Shown here: one piece after another, positions 37,072 to 45,427 of the stretch
Layout of the letters: every line of letters starts with the position of its first letter
How positions within the stretch are numbered: position 1 is the first letter of the stretch
Assembly (NCBI GenBank): GCA_963715025.1
Contig: CAVQQQ010000009.1
Coordinates: 868,001 to 932,000 of the forward strand
From: DASSJT01 sp963715025
GTDB taxonomy: Bacteria > Actinomycetota > Actinomycetes > Actinomycetales > Dermatophilaceae
Direction: 5' to 3'
DNA length: 64,000 nt
The notes under the pieces: generated by a model
Databases searched by the model: none
Seen by the model: the letters and a program-made list of their open reading frames with translations, nothing else
What the model was told of the DNA's origin: nothing
Translations under genes and position numbers: made by a program

Positions 37072-37341
37072 GCGGTGCGAACGGGTCAGGTCCTCAGCGA
37101 GGCAGGAAGCGGCTGGGGTCGACCCATCTCTTGGCGGGCAGGCGCCTTCGACGGTGTGCCGTACTACAACACCGCGGCGGTCTGGCGCAACCGGCTCTTC
37201 GTCTGGCCGATCCTGCTGGGTTCACTCGTCGTCATCGCCGTCGGCATACGCCTTGCTCGACCGATCGCCCGTCGTGCCGGACTCATCAACCGGTACACCA
37301 GCCCCTTCCCGATAGAAGCGCGCTGGATCTGGTGCCGATGA
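37054..37341 (+). CDS. hypothetical protein fragment with one membrane segment
   Basis: A 95-residue frame whose second half has a clear membrane helix (NRLFVWPILLGSLVVIAVGIRLA) followed by a basic stretch; GC-rich codon thirds suggest real coding there. It contains a copy of CGGCATAC at about 37239. No family recognised. The beginning overlaps the tRNA-like segment, so it is probably the tail of a host membrane gene cut by integration. Confidence 0.3.
   Translation: MSQAGHAVRTGQVLSEAGSGWGRPISWRAGAFDGVPYYNTAAVWRNRLFVWPILLGSLVVIAVGIRLARPIARRAGLINRYTSPFPIEARWIWCR
37059..37075 (+). repeat. 17-base exact match to tRNA-Gly
   Basis: CCAAGCTGGACACGCGG equals bases 32254-32270 of tRNA-Gly, then similarity stops. 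It is a second attachment-like scar inside the right flank of the island. Confidence 0.55.
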
Positions 37342-37439
37342 TCGAGGGCCACCGTCCTGCCCCAGATGCTGACTGTGGTGGGTGGCGGCTAGCTCGCTTC
37401 GTGATCGCGATCCACACCACGCATGCTCAGGTTGGCCCA

Positions 37440-37484
37440 CTTCGCAAGCTGGACAAGCGGTTTCGACTCCCGTCACCGGCTGCG
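37440..37484 (+). repeat. right attachment-site repeat, degenerate tRNA-Gly 3' half
   Basis: Matches tRNA-Gly 32250-32294 at 40 of 45 positions in the same orientation. The 5' half of the tRNA is absent, so it is not a functional tRNA but a displaced att copy. Confidence 0.7.
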
Positions 37485-37767
37485 ACGGACCTCTGACACG
37501 CCTTCCGTCGGTGGCCTTGTCCGTTGACGGAACAGAGTGGGGAACCGGGAGTAGGCGGGGGGCGAGGCGCGAGCGACCACTTGCCGACGGTTCCCGTCCT
37601 CGGAGCCGCTCCGAGGCACCGCGCGGCTCACGCCCATAGTGCGTTGCAGGTCGGAGGCGTACCGTGACACATGCAAGGCAGTCCGCCCGACGGCAACCCC
37701 ACCGCCCAGACCTCGCGGGTACACGAGTTACCCGGCCAAGGCGAACAACAGGGCATAGGACGCCGCC
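37485..37767. other. gap after the island
   Basis: No gene recognised. It holds one small hairpin, CCTCGGA/TCCGAGG (37598-37604 and 37610-37616). It leads to the promoter region of the ATPase gene at 37768. Confidence 0.4.
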
Positions 37768-38637
37768 ATGTCTGTATACACGTCGCGCGAGAAACGGAAC
37801 CATCCCAGATTCGACGAGGCAACCCTTGCCCGTGGCGAGTCCGCAGTACATGGCCCCGACGGCGGCACCTGGACGCATGCCGACTGGACTGCGCGGCTCC
37901 GCCCCACGACCAGCGATGCCATCACGGCATACCCGATGCGTGACATCTGGCTGATCGAGGTAGCTGCGCCCTTCACGGACGTGGCCCAGGAGGTCGACTA
38001 CGCGGTGGGGCAGGCGCTCGCGGAGTGCCCTCGCGGGGTGGTTCTTGAGTTCACTGTGCCGCCGACCCCGATCACTCCAGACCAGCTGGACTTGCTGGCC
38101 GCCACCGGCCGTCACCCATGGGCATGGCCCGCGACACCGGTCGCCTTGTTCAGCAGCGACACCGACCTGAGAATTCGGCTCCAGCACCACCCCTACGGCA
38201 GGCACCTCACGCAGTGCTCCTCAATGCTCCAGGGCTGGGCCGAGATCATGAACACCGACCCCGCCCCCACCGCACATCTGCGGCTTGTGCCCAGCGCCCG
38301 CGCCTCCAGGGTCGCGCGGCAATTCGTGGCCCGAATCTGTCTGGACTGGCATCTGGCCAGGCGCCGCGATGCCGCCGTGGTGATAGCCAGCGAACTCACC
38401 AACAGCGCAGTCCAGCACGCCGCCACCGCCCTAGACGTCCTCCTAGCCCTCTCGGGCGAACGACTGCGCATCGCCGTCCGTGACCGAAACCCTTCGTCGC
38501 CAGGCGGGCAGAGCCTCACCCTCCACAACCCCCGCGGACACGGCCCACGCGTCGTCGACACCCTCGCTGACCTCACCGGCACCCTGCCCACCAAAGGTGG
38601 CGGGAGGATGGCCTGGGCCATCCTCGGCCCGCGCTGA
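37768..38637 (+). CDS. RsbW-like ATP-binding protein with N-terminal extension
   Basis: A 289-residue protein. The C-terminal 110 residues are a HATPase_c_2 (anti-sigma kinase) domain: VVIASELTNSAVQHA is the N-box, LRIAVRDRNP the G1 region and GHGPRVVDTLA the G2 region. The middle (MRDIWLIEVAAPFTDVAQEVDYAVGQAL to VVLEFTVPP) resembles a STAS-like or regulatory fold. Such proteins bind and inactivate alternative sigma factors or phosphorylate anti-anti-sigma factors. ATG 37768 has an AGGAC just upstream; ATG 37936 would remove the first 56 weakly conserved residues. No sigma factor is in this window. Confidence 0.7.
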   Translation: MSVYTSREKRNHPRFDEATLARGESAVHGPDGGTWTHADWTARLRPTTSDAITAYPMRDIWLIEVAAPFTDVAQEVDYAVGQALAECPRGVVLEFTVPPTPITPDQLDLLAATGRHPWAWPATPVALFSSDTDLRIRLQHHPYGRHLTQCSSMLQGWAEIMNTDPAPTAHLRLVPSARASRVARQFVARICLDWHLARRRDAAVVIASELTNSAVQHAATALDVLLALSGERLRIAVRDRNPSSPGGQSLTLHNPRGHGPRVVDTLADLTGTLPTKGGGRMAWAILGPR

Positions 38638-38853
38638 CCCGCAGCCTGGGGCACAGCTGGTGCCGCGCCCTGAGGCAGGGCGCGGCCATCGCGTCCACGC
38701 TCGCAGCCGCGGGCATCCTTGCCTTCGAGCGCCCTGACCTCATAGGTGCATGAAATACTCCGAAGGCCCAGGGCCAGAGAACCTTGCCCTACGGCTTGCA
38801 GCCTTCGCATGCGTGGCCGCCTCGACCAGTCAGGCGAGCTCACCCCGGGAGGG

Positions 38854-39273
38854 TCAGACGACCGACTCGGCCGCTTCATCCAGGCCGGAAAGGGCGAAGA
38901 GGGCCCACACGGACTTGCCGTCGGCCTGCGCCGTTACGCCCCAAGAGCTGCTGAGCGCCTCGACGATGCAAAGACCCCGCCCCCGAGGCCGCGTGACGGG
39001 CTGGGCCACAGGGCCGAACAGAGACGCTTGCGAGCGGTCCCGCACCGCCAGCAGGAGCGACCCTTTCCCGAGTTCGAGCGTGACAGTGAACGAAGTGACT
39101 GCGTGGAGCACGGCATTAGTAGCCAACTCACTGACGACCAGCCTGACGACGTCAGCCTGGCGAGACAGGCCGTTCTCATACAGATGCTGACCCACAAAGT
39201 TGCGGGCATCTGCGACGTGCCGGGCGTCTGGGGGCCAGGCTGCGTGATACGACCACGGGTCGGGCTCAGTCAT
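38854..39273 (-). CDS. RsbW-like ATP-binding protein
   Basis: A 139-residue single HATPase_c_2 domain: VVRLVVSELATNAVLHA (N-box), SLLLAVRDRS (G1) and PRGRGLCIVEALSSSWGV (G2 loop). ATG 39273 (MTEPDPWSYHAAWPPD) is chosen because the longer frame upstream has no similarity. It belongs to the same family as the gene at 37768 and faces it. Both are probably regulators in the partner-switching style. Divergent from the GAF-ANTAR pair. Confidence 0.78.
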   Translation of the reverse strand: MTEPDPWSYHAAWPPDARHVADARNFVGQHLYENGLSRQADVVRLVVSELATNAVLHAVTSFTVTLELGKGSLLLAVRDRSQASLFGPVAQPVTRPRGRGLCIVEALSSSWGVTAQADGKSVWALFALSGLDEAAESVV

Positions 39274-39467
39274 GGCATTGACCACTTCTGTGAGCACGGT
39301 GACCGAGGCAAGGCGAGGTCTGGGCGATGGGCACGGCCGTTCACCGCCACTCTGCCCCTCGTATGCCGACCACGCAACCGGTCTCAGGGCGGCGTTCAGC
39401 GGTAACGTGGTCACACGGCCCCTGACCGCTCTGGCAGGTGTTAGCGCGGCAAGGTCGACGGTGAGTA

Positions 39468-40154
39468 ATGCATACAGACGGATGGCTGGGCAGGGCCCAG
39501 AACCGATTCAGTGACGTGGGCGGTCGCCTCGAAGGCTTGTGCTTCTCCTGCGTTGAGGCCGCTGGTGTCGACGGAGCAGGGCTCATCGTGGTTACAGGGG
39601 ATGGAACCCCAGAGACGGTGTACGCAACGAACGACCTTTCCGCGCAGCTCGAGGACATGCAGTTCACCCTCGGCGAAGGCCCGTGCGTCGAGGCCACACG
39701 GTCCGGCTTCCCCGTACTGGTGCCCAGGCTCGACGCCAAATCATGGCAACAATGGCCGACCTTTGGGGAACACGCCGCATCAGCCGGGGTGGCCGCTGTC
39801 TTCGCCTTCCCCGTCAGGATCGGGGCCATCTCCTTCGGCACGCTGGACCTGCACCGTCGCACGCCCGGACAGCTGAGCCAAAACCAGCTGACGCACGCGC
39901 TGACCACCGTGGATCAGGCCGCTGGACTCCTGATGGTGGTCACCGCCGACGAGTTGGACGGTGCTGTGCCCGAAACGACGTACCGCATGGTGGTGCACCA
40001 AGCGGCCGGCATGGCGATGGTGCAATTGGGCACAACCATCGAGGAGGCCATGCTGCGTCTTCGCGCGATTGCGTACGTAGAGGGCCTGCCGATCAACGAC
40101 CTGGCCGCCGACCTTGTCGGCCGCCGACGCCGACTCTCGAAGGAGGAAGAATGA
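39468..40154 (+). CDS. GAF-ANTAR domain protein
   Basis: A 228-residue cytoplasmic regulator. A GAF sensor domain (about 25-155; LEDMQFTLGEGPCVEA is typical) is followed by an ANTAR RNA-binding domain (about 165-220; MVVHQAAGMAMVQLGTTIEEAMLRLRAIAYVEGLPINDLA). ANTAR proteins bind paired hexaloop hairpins in RNA and prevent transcription termination. Its last codons overlap the next gene by ATGA. The ligand is unknown. Confidence 0.9.
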   Translation: MHTDGWLGRAQNRFSDVGGRLEGLCFSCVEAAGVDGAGLIVVTGDGTPETVYATNDLSAQLEDMQFTLGEGPCVEATRSGFPVLVPRLDAKSWQQWPTFGEHAASAGVAAVFAFPVRIGAISFGTLDLHRRTPGQLSQNQLTHALTTVDQAAGLLMVVTADELDGAVPETTYRMVVHQAAGMAMVQLGTTIEEAMLRLRAIAYVEGLPINDLAADLVGRRRRLSKEEE

Positions 40155-40948
40155 GCGACATCCGCCACGAGTCGGAAACCAGCCCCGCAGATATGCAACG
40201 GTATGCCGTTCTCGCACAGCGCTTCGTTGTCCTTGCCGACACCCTCGTCGACGACTACGACGTCGTCGACCTCCTCGACCACCTCGTCGAGTCCTGCGTC
40301 GAGCTCCTCGACGTGAGCCAGGTCGGACTGTTGCTCGTCGACCAGCGAGGGAGCCTCAACCTCGTCGCGTCCTCCAGCGAGGAGACCCGGCTCCTCGAAC
40401 TGCTGCAGGTGCAGACCGAGCAGGGCCCGTGTGTCGAGTGCGTCCGCAGCGGCCGTCCGGTAACGGTCCAGAACCTGGAAACCGCTCGGGACCGATGGCC
40501 TGAATTCGCTGAGGCCGCCACCCTGGCCGGCTTCCGCTCCGTCCATGCGGTGCCGATGCGACTCCGCGACGAAACCATCGGGGCGCTCAACCTTTTCAAC
40601 TCCGACGAACGACCAGCTCTCAGCTCCAGCGAGCAGAGAATCGGGCAGGCCCTTGCGGACATAGCGACCATCGGCATCTTGCAGCAGCGATCGGTACATC
40701 GAGCATCGCATCTGGCGGAGCAGCTCCAGGCAGCGCTCACCACCCGCATCGCAGTCGAGCAGGCCAAGGGCGTGCTGGCCGAGCGGGGCCAGGTCGACAT
40801 GGACGCAGCTTTCGCCAAGCTCCGGGCCTTCTGCCGCAGCCACAACCGCAAACTTGGCGTCGTCTCCACGATGATCGTGCAGCGAGAACTGTCAGCCGAC
40901 GAGGTACTTGAGACCGCCGTGCCCGCCCAGCAACGCCCAGCCCTCTGA
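40151..40948 (+). CDS. GAF-ANTAR domain protein
   Basis: A 265-residue protein of the same type: GAF domain (VVDLLDHLVESCVELLDVSQVGLLLVD to MRLRDETIGALNLF), then ANTAR (LTTRIAVEQAKGVLAERGQVDMDAAFAKLRAFCRSHN). AGGAGG lies directly upstream, inside the preceding gene, and the start overlaps that gene's stop. The pair was probably made by duplication, though the two differ in length and sequence. They may heterodimerise. Confidence 0.92.
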   Translation: MSDIRHESETSPADMQRYAVLAQRFVVLADTLVDDYDVVDLLDHLVESCVELLDVSQVGLLLVDQRGSLNLVASSSEETRLLELLQVQTEQGPCVECVRSGRPVTVQNLETARDRWPEFAEAATLAGFRSVHAVPMRLRDETIGALNLFNSDERPALSSSEQRIGQALADIATIGILQQRSVHRASHLAEQLQAALTTRIAVEQAKGVLAERGQVDMDAAFAKLRAFCRSHNRKLGVVSTMIVQRELSADEVLETAVPAQQRPAL

Positions 40949-41170
40949 GGGCCCGTCAAGCACGCTGAACTTCCTCCGGAATGAACCGATCGTTAGACTG
41001 AGGGAGACAAGGCCCGGACCCTGCCGCGTCACCACAAGGTGGCGTCGCCCGGGTTAAAAAGTCAGCGCGGGCGGCGTTTTCCCGTTTACGACGCCACCGT
41101 CTCCTCGGCAGGACACCCCTCGGGGAGGGGCGTGACAGCCACTTTCTTCGGTGAGACTGCCGCGCGGTTC

Positions 41171-41368
41171 CTAAGCAGAGCGGTGGTGCCGTTCCTCCGG
41201 CAGCATCGCCTTATCCCAGCACAGGAACACTGCCGCGTCGCAGACGGTGCAGCAATAGCCACGCAGACCGTCGTCGTTGCCAGCCGGCAGCAGGATCCGG
41301 ATGCCAGCGCACACGTCACACCATGCCTGAACCGCGTCCAGGAGAAGCGCGTCCTGAAGGTTCTCCAT
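41171..41368 (-). CDS. small zinc-ribbon-like protein (hypothetical)
   Basis: A 65-residue frame with two Cys pairs, AWCDVCAGI and GYCCTVCDAAV, spaced 20 residues apart as in a zinc ribbon, and an acidic and aromatic remainder. ATG 41368 (MENLQDALLLDAVQAWCDVC) lacks a clear Shine-Dalgarno sequence, and the frame extends upstream to 41455. No family recognised. It lies between the GAF-ANTAR genes and the hibernation factor. Confidence 0.45.
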   Translation of the reverse strand: MENLQDALLLDAVQAWCDVCAGIRILLPAGNDDGLRGYCCTVCDAAVFLCWDKAMLPEERHHRSA

Positions 41369-41692
41369 GCTTCGAGGGTGACACGCCCAGACGACAAAGC
41401 GGCCGAGGCGCGAGGGAGTGTCGCCCTCCCGCACAAGACGGGTGGTTAAGGTCACTTCATGCAGGATGGCTGGGCCTCCTAGATCAGCCCCAACAGATAG
41501 ACGAGCGCCGCGAGCCCGACGCCTTCAACGCGGCGCTCCTCGGCCCGTGCTGTGCCGACCTCCTAGTCGAGCCGGGTCAGCGCCAGTCGGGACCATCGGC
41601 TCATGTCGTTGCCTGAGGCGGCGCCTAGCGTCAGTCAGACAAGGACAGGAGCCACAGGGGCGCCTGGCCGCCGAATGCGAGGGTGATTCAGG
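41369..41692. other. 324-base gap
   Basis: No convincing gene, RNA or repeat seen. It separates the zinc-ribbon-like frame from the hibernation-factor gene and should hold both of their promoters. Confidence 0.4.
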
Positions 41693-42487
41693 ATGACGAC
41701 GAATCGGCCGATAGTTGGGCCCACCACGATCGCGGTCACGGTACGCGGGGACGTGCCCTCCGACGCTGTTGATGACGCCCGCAGGACGGTGGAGCGCGTC
41801 CTCAGGCATGCCGGCAAGCACGCGCTAGCTGCCCACGTGGTTCTCACCTTTGCCGAGGATTCCACTGTGCCCCGCCCGGCGCGGGCGGAGGCATCCTTGG
41901 ATGTCGACGGAACCCCGGTCCGGGCCCATGCGGCGGCTCCTGACCTGCCTGAGGCTGTCGACCTGCTCGAGGAACGGCTGCGCCAGAATCTCGTCCAGCT
42001 CGGCGATCGCGTGCGGACGAGGCATCGGTGGATCGGCGTGGCGTCGGAGCATGAGTGGCGCCACGGAGACATGGCCACCCATCGAGAGGCGTTCTTCCCC
42101 AGGGCGCCCGAGGACCGCGAAGTGGTGCGTCGCAAGACGTTCGCGCTCGAACCCATGACGCCGGACGAAGCGGCCTTCGACATGGACCTGCTGGGGCATG
42201 ACTTCTACCTCTTCACGGATCTCCGCTCCGGCACGGACGCCGTGGTCTACCGCGACGATCTGGGCACGCTCTCCGTTCGCGGCGACGTCGTGGTGGACGG
42301 TGAGAACGCTGCCCTTCTCGTCCGGGCGGGGGCGGCGCCGACGCTCGCCGAGTCCGAGGCCAAGGAGCGGCTGGAGCTCACTGGCGACCCGTTCGTCTTC
42401 TATCTGGACCCGGACACGGGTCGCGGCCGCGTGCTGTACCTGCGATACGACGGACACTACGGCGTCGTCGCAGCAGCGGACGGCTAA
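41693..42487 (+). CDS. ribosome hibernation factor, RafH/long-HPF-like with two C-terminal domains
   Basis: A 264-residue protein. Residues 10-105 resemble a divergent S30AE ribosome-binding domain. Two S30AE C-terminal domains follow: RRKTFALEPMTPDEAAFDMDLLGHDFYLFTDLRSG and, in weaker form, TLAESEAKERLELTGDPFVFYLDPDTGRGRVLYLRYDGHYGVV. The layout matches mycobacterial Rv0079/MSMEG_3935 (RafH), which stabilises ribosomes in hypoxic dormancy. That suggests a low-oxygen or stress role here. The stop overlaps the convergent SagB-type gene by four bases (CTAA). Confidence 0.82.
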   Translation: MTTNRPIVGPTTIAVTVRGDVPSDAVDDARRTVERVLRHAGKHALAAHVVLTFAEDSTVPRPARAEASLDVDGTPVRAHAAAPDLPEAVDLLEERLRQNLVQLGDRVRTRHRWIGVASEHEWRHGDMATHREAFFPRAPEDREVVRRKTFALEPMTPDEAAFDMDLLGHDFYLFTDLRSGTDAVVYRDDLGTLSVRGDVVVDGENAALLVRAGAAPTLAESEAKERLELTGDPFVFYLDPDTGRGRVLYLRYDGHYGVVAAADG

Positions 42488-43170
42488 GCGGCTATCGGCT
42501 GGCCCACGGGAATGAGGTAGATGGGCTGCTCGCGGGTGGGCAGCTGCAACAGCCTGCGCACCTCATCGTCGTCAAAGGCGCCAACCGGGACCCCAGCGAG
42601 GCCGAGCGCGGCGGCCTGCAGCAGGAGGTTCTGCGCCGTATGCCCCGCCTCCAGGAAGACGTAGCGCTCGGCGCGCGTACCGTACTTGGCCGCCGACCGC
42701 GACACGTCCCCGGTGACAGTGAATATCGCCGGAGCCCGGCCCACCCACTGTTGGCCGAGGGCCGCCTTGCCCAGCGCGACGCGCACGTCCTGATCGAAGA
42801 CTCGATCCACGAGGTGGCCCTTCGCCGCGTAGCGGTACAGGCCATCCGGAAGCGCAACGCCAATCGTGAGCGGGTAGATCGCTCCGGCAGACGGTGCAGT
42901 CCTGAGTCCCCCATCTGACGTGATGCCCTGCGCTGCCCACATCAGCTGGCTGGACTCGGCTCGGGTGAGCGGCCGGTCATCGTACTCACGCCGGGATCGC
43001 CGACGGGCCAGCGCCGCAGCAAAGGTGACGCCAGTCCCCACGTCGGGACTCGGCAGCGCCGTGGCCGCTCCGCCTGGGCGGGCTCGTTCGACGTCCTTCC
43101 CGCTGCTGCAAGCGCCCGCGGCCACGAGCGGTCCAAGGACTGCGGCCAGCATGAGGGAGCGACGCTTCAT
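42484..43170 (-). CDS. SagB/ThcOx-family oxidoreductase, predicted lipoprotein
   Basis: A 228-residue nitroreductase-fold FMN protein: RRRSRREYDDRPLTRAESSQLMWAAQG, then LRTAPSAGAIYPLTIGVA and VFLEAGHTAQNLLLQAAALGLAGVPVGAFDD, is the SagB/ThcOx pattern. In peptide clusters such enzymes oxidise azolines, but free-standing ones are common and unassigned. The start MKRRSLMLAAVLGPLVAAGACSS is an export signal with a lipobox-like Cys21 (an atypical Ala at -3). No azole-peptide cyclodehydratase is nearby. Confidence 0.82.
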   Translation of the reverse strand: MKRRSLMLAAVLGPLVAAGACSSGKDVERARPGGAATALPSPDVGTGVTFAAALARRRSRREYDDRPLTRAESSQLMWAAQGITSDGGLRTAPSAGAIYPLTIGVALPDGLYRYAAKGHLVDRVFDQDVRVALGKAALGQQWVGRAPAIFTVTGDVSRSAAKYGTRAERYVFLEAGHTAQNLLLQAAALGLAGVPVGAFDDDEVRRLLQLPTREQPIYLIPVGQPIAA

Positions 43171-43388
43171 TCCTCGCTCATACCGGCCACGACTAGAGCC
43201 GGCTAGAGCCGGAGGTCCCAGTTGCTTATCGCGCGCCGTGCGGCACGCTCACCGAGCGCCGGCGTTATGCCCTCACCAACAGATGTCCGGTATGCCGCGG
43301 GCACTCCACGGCGGGTATGCCGGCTGGTTGGCGGCCCGCCTGCCGACCTAGAGAGCACCTAACCTGCCCCGAGGACTCCGCTGGTCGT

Positions 43389-44048
43389 CTAGCTCCACCA
43401 GCTCCGGCCCCAGGTGACGCTCGCCAGGCTCGCCTGGCCGGACAGGCTCGGGTGGAAGTAGTCCAGCTTGCTCACCTGGCTGCGGCTGAACTGGTAGCTG
43501 AAGACCGCGTTGCCGTCGAACTTGCAGCGGGTGTACTTGGCGCACTCCTGCTGGGGGACCGTGTTGAAGTCGATGTTCCGCTGCCGAACCGCCTGACGCT
43601 GGTCCTCGGTGCGGTCGCTCGACAGCATTGACTGGCAGATGTTGGCGGTGTCCCACACGAACTTTGCGGTGGCGTCGGTGTGGTAGATCTGCCACAGCTG
43701 GTAGATGTCGGGAATGCTGGCAACGAAGATGTGCGCCCGGCGCGGCAGGCCGGCATCGAGCGTGGCGAGGGCCGTCTGGTACTGCGAGCGGAAGACGTCG
43801 ACCGAGGTCATCGTCGACGGCGAGGACGTGCAGACGTCGTTGGCGCCCATGAGCATCGTGACGTACTGCGCACCCTGAGCGACCGCCTTGGACGCCTGGG
43901 TCGGCGCGGCGTTCATCTTCGCCCCGGACACCGAGTCGTTGTACGCCAGCCCGCTGATGGCGCCGTTCAGTGCGCGGATCCGCTCGTAGTGGCTCGCGCC
44001 CCGCTCGCCGTGAGCCGGAGGTACACATCTGCCGAGGACCTCAGGCCC
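43389..44048 (-). pseudogene. SGNH/GDSL hydrolase, N-terminus missing
   Basis: The reverse-strand frame is open from 44048, just after an in-frame stop, and reads SHYERIRALNGAISGLAYNDSVSGAK, then QYVTMLMGANDVCTSS (the G-x-N-D block III) and DYFHPSLSGQ (block V Asp-x-x-His). The GDS block with the nucleophilic Ser is absent. An internal GTG (43931) could start only a 180-residue stub without the active-site Ser. It is therefore a truncated esterase/lipase-like gene, probably once secreted (Cys-rich C-terminal half). Confidence 0.7.
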
Positions 44049-44128
44049 CTACCCTCGGCAGGGGCTGGCAAACGTCTCCCGTGCCGTCACGAGCCGCCAG
44101 CGTCGGTGCCGAGGACTACGGTTGAGAT

Positions 44129-44374
44129 GTGCGGGGTGACCGGGTGGAGATCGTCATCGATGCGGGCGGCGAGGTCCGCACGTACGAGGTGGTCGCAACC
44201 CGCAATGGGCGCCGCGTCGAGATCAACACCGGCCGGGGCATCGTCGAGGTCACCGAGGTGACCCGCGGGGGCACTCCCGTCCGCACGGCGCGCTTCATGT
44301 CCAGCCGCGTCCTGGCCCTGGTCGAGCACCCAGCGACCGATCACGCCATCGGCCAAGAGGTCATCGAGCCTTGA
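44129..44374 (+). CDS. conserved small hypothetical protein
   Basis: An 81-residue or slightly shorter protein (starts possible at GTG 44129 or at a later GTG). It is beta-rich: RVEIVIDAGGEVRTYEVVATRNGRRVEINTGRGIVEVTEVTRGG, then RTARFMSSRVLALVEHP. The pattern of short strands with Gly turns suggests a small beta-barrel. I have the impression of related actinobacterial small proteins but know no function. Codon use is normal for this genome. Confidence 0.6.
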   Translation: MRGDRVEIVIDAGGEVRTYEVVATRNGRRVEINTGRGIVEVTEVTRGGTPVRTARFMSSRVLALVEHPATDHAIGQEVIEP

Positions 44375-44541
44375 CCGACCCGGCCCGCTCTGAGCGACCC
44401 GGCTCGCGCCGTGACCACACCAACGTCCAGGCGTGACGCGTCACACTCAGATTGGCCCGGGCGGTTCGTTGACCTTGTGGTGAGCCCGCTGTAACGATGA
44501 GCCGCCGGAACAGTTGGCGAGCCCACCAGCGAGGAGACCGC

Positions 44542-45384
44542 ATGTCCGACACCGCCCAGCACATCGAGGGCCACATCACCGGTGCCGCGGGCGGTGACAT
44601 CTTCTGGCAGTCATGGATCCCCGAGGCGCCCAAGGCGGTCGTGGTGGTCGCTCACGGCCTCGCCGAGCACAGCGGCCGCTACGCCCACGTCGCCGAGCGC
44701 CTCGCCCAGAGTGGCTACGCCGTCTACGCCCTCGACCACATCGGCCACGGCAAGAGCCACGGCACCATGGGCAACCTGGACCGCATGTCGCACGTCATCG
44801 ACGACCTCGACACCATCCTGCGCAGCGCGGCCAGCACGCATGCCGGGCTGCCCGTCTTCTTGCTCGGCCACAGCGTCGGCGCCCTGATCGCCCTCGACTA
44901 CGTCCAGACCAAGGGGCAGAGCCACGTCAACGGCCTGGTCCTGTCCGGTGCCGCGATCGACCCCAGCGTCGGCTCCCCCGTCGAACGGGCGCTCGCCGGA
45001 GTCCTGTCCCGCGTCGCCCCCAACCTCGCCGTCACCCCGCTCGACAGCACCACCGTCAGCCGGGACCCAAAGGTCGTGGCCGCCTACGACGCCGACCCGC
45101 TCAACTACCACGGACGAATCCGCGCGCGCACTGGCGCCGAAGTCCTGACGTCCGTCGCTCGGGTCAGCCGCCTCATGCCAACGGTCACGCTCCCGATGCT
45201 GGTCCTGCACGGCGGCTCCGACCGCCTCGTCTCCCCCAAGGGCTCCGAGCTCGTCGTCGAGAAGGCCGGATCAACCGACCTCACCTACAAGGTCTACGAC
45301 GGTCTCTACCACGAGATCTTCAACGAACCCGAGCAGGACGAGGTCCTCGACGACGTCGTCACCTGGCTGGACAAGCACCTCTAA
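44542..45384 (+). CDS. monoacylglycerol lipase-like alpha/beta hydrolase
   Basis: A 280-residue serine hydrolase of the lysophospholipase/monoacylglycerol lipase group. The oxyanion strand is VVVAHGLAEHSGRYAHVAERL, the cap start YALDHIGHGKSHG, and the nucleophile elbow LLGHSVGALIAL. Acid and base lie in LHGGSDRLVSPKG and YDGLYHEIFNEP. GGAGA before ATG 44542 fixes the start. It would release glycerol and fatty acid from monoglycerides, which fits the fatty-acid genes next to it. Convergent with the long catabolic operon. Confidence 0.88.
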   Translation: MSDTAQHIEGHITGAAGGDIFWQSWIPEAPKAVVVVAHGLAEHSGRYAHVAERLAQSGYAVYALDHIGHGKSHGTMGNLDRMSHVIDDLDTILRSAASTHAGLPVFLLGHSVGALIALDYVQTKGQSHVNGLVLSGAAIDPSVGSPVERALAGVLSRVAPNLAVTPLDSTTVSRDPKVVAAYDADPLNYHGRIRARTGAEVLTSVARVSRLMPTVTLPMLVLHGGSDRLVSPKGSELVVEKAGSTDLTYKVYDGLYHEIFNEPEQDEVLDDVVTWLDKHL

Positions 45385-45402
45385 GGCCACGCAGGGGTAT
45401 GC

Positions 45403-45418
45403 CGGGGGCTCACCCCCG
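45403..45418. terminator. hairpin between lipase gene and catabolic operon
   Basis: CGGGGG (45403-45408) and CCCCCG (45413-45418) around CTCA. A second palindrome, CACACGT-C-ACGTGTG (45422-45436), overlaps the stop codon of the last operon gene. Either could end transcription of the convergent units. Confidence 0.55.
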
Positions 45419-45427
45419 AGTCACACG

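Larger units (their letters stand above)
32250..37484. mobile_element. genomic island remnant at tRNA-Gly, about 5.2 kb
   Basis: Bounded on the left by tRNA-Gly and on the right by a degenerate copy of the tRNA from anticodon loop to 3' end (40 of 45 bases match, 37440-37484). A tyrosine-integrase remnant lies 111 bases inside the left end, in the usual position. The interior holds a four-gene reverse-strand operon and no copy of the CGGCATAC word that is common in surrounding core DNA. The inner right end could instead be the 17-base tRNA match at 37059-37075. The integrase is broken, so the element should no longer move by itself. Confidence 0.7.

Noticed and set aside
36744..37496. Long forward frame over the island's right flank
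   Set aside because: Arg/His/Pro-rich without any family pattern and running through the att copy; judged non-coding.
40949..41170. ANTAR target hairpin pair after the GAF-ANTAR genes
   Set aside because: Short hairpins exist, but no convincing pair of hexaloops with the conserved A and G positions could be identified by eye.
42484..43170. Part of an azole-peptide (TOMM) cluster because of the SagB-type enzyme
   Set aside because: No cyclodehydratase or precursor is nearby, and the protein has an export signal, unlike cytoplasmic cluster dehydrogenases.
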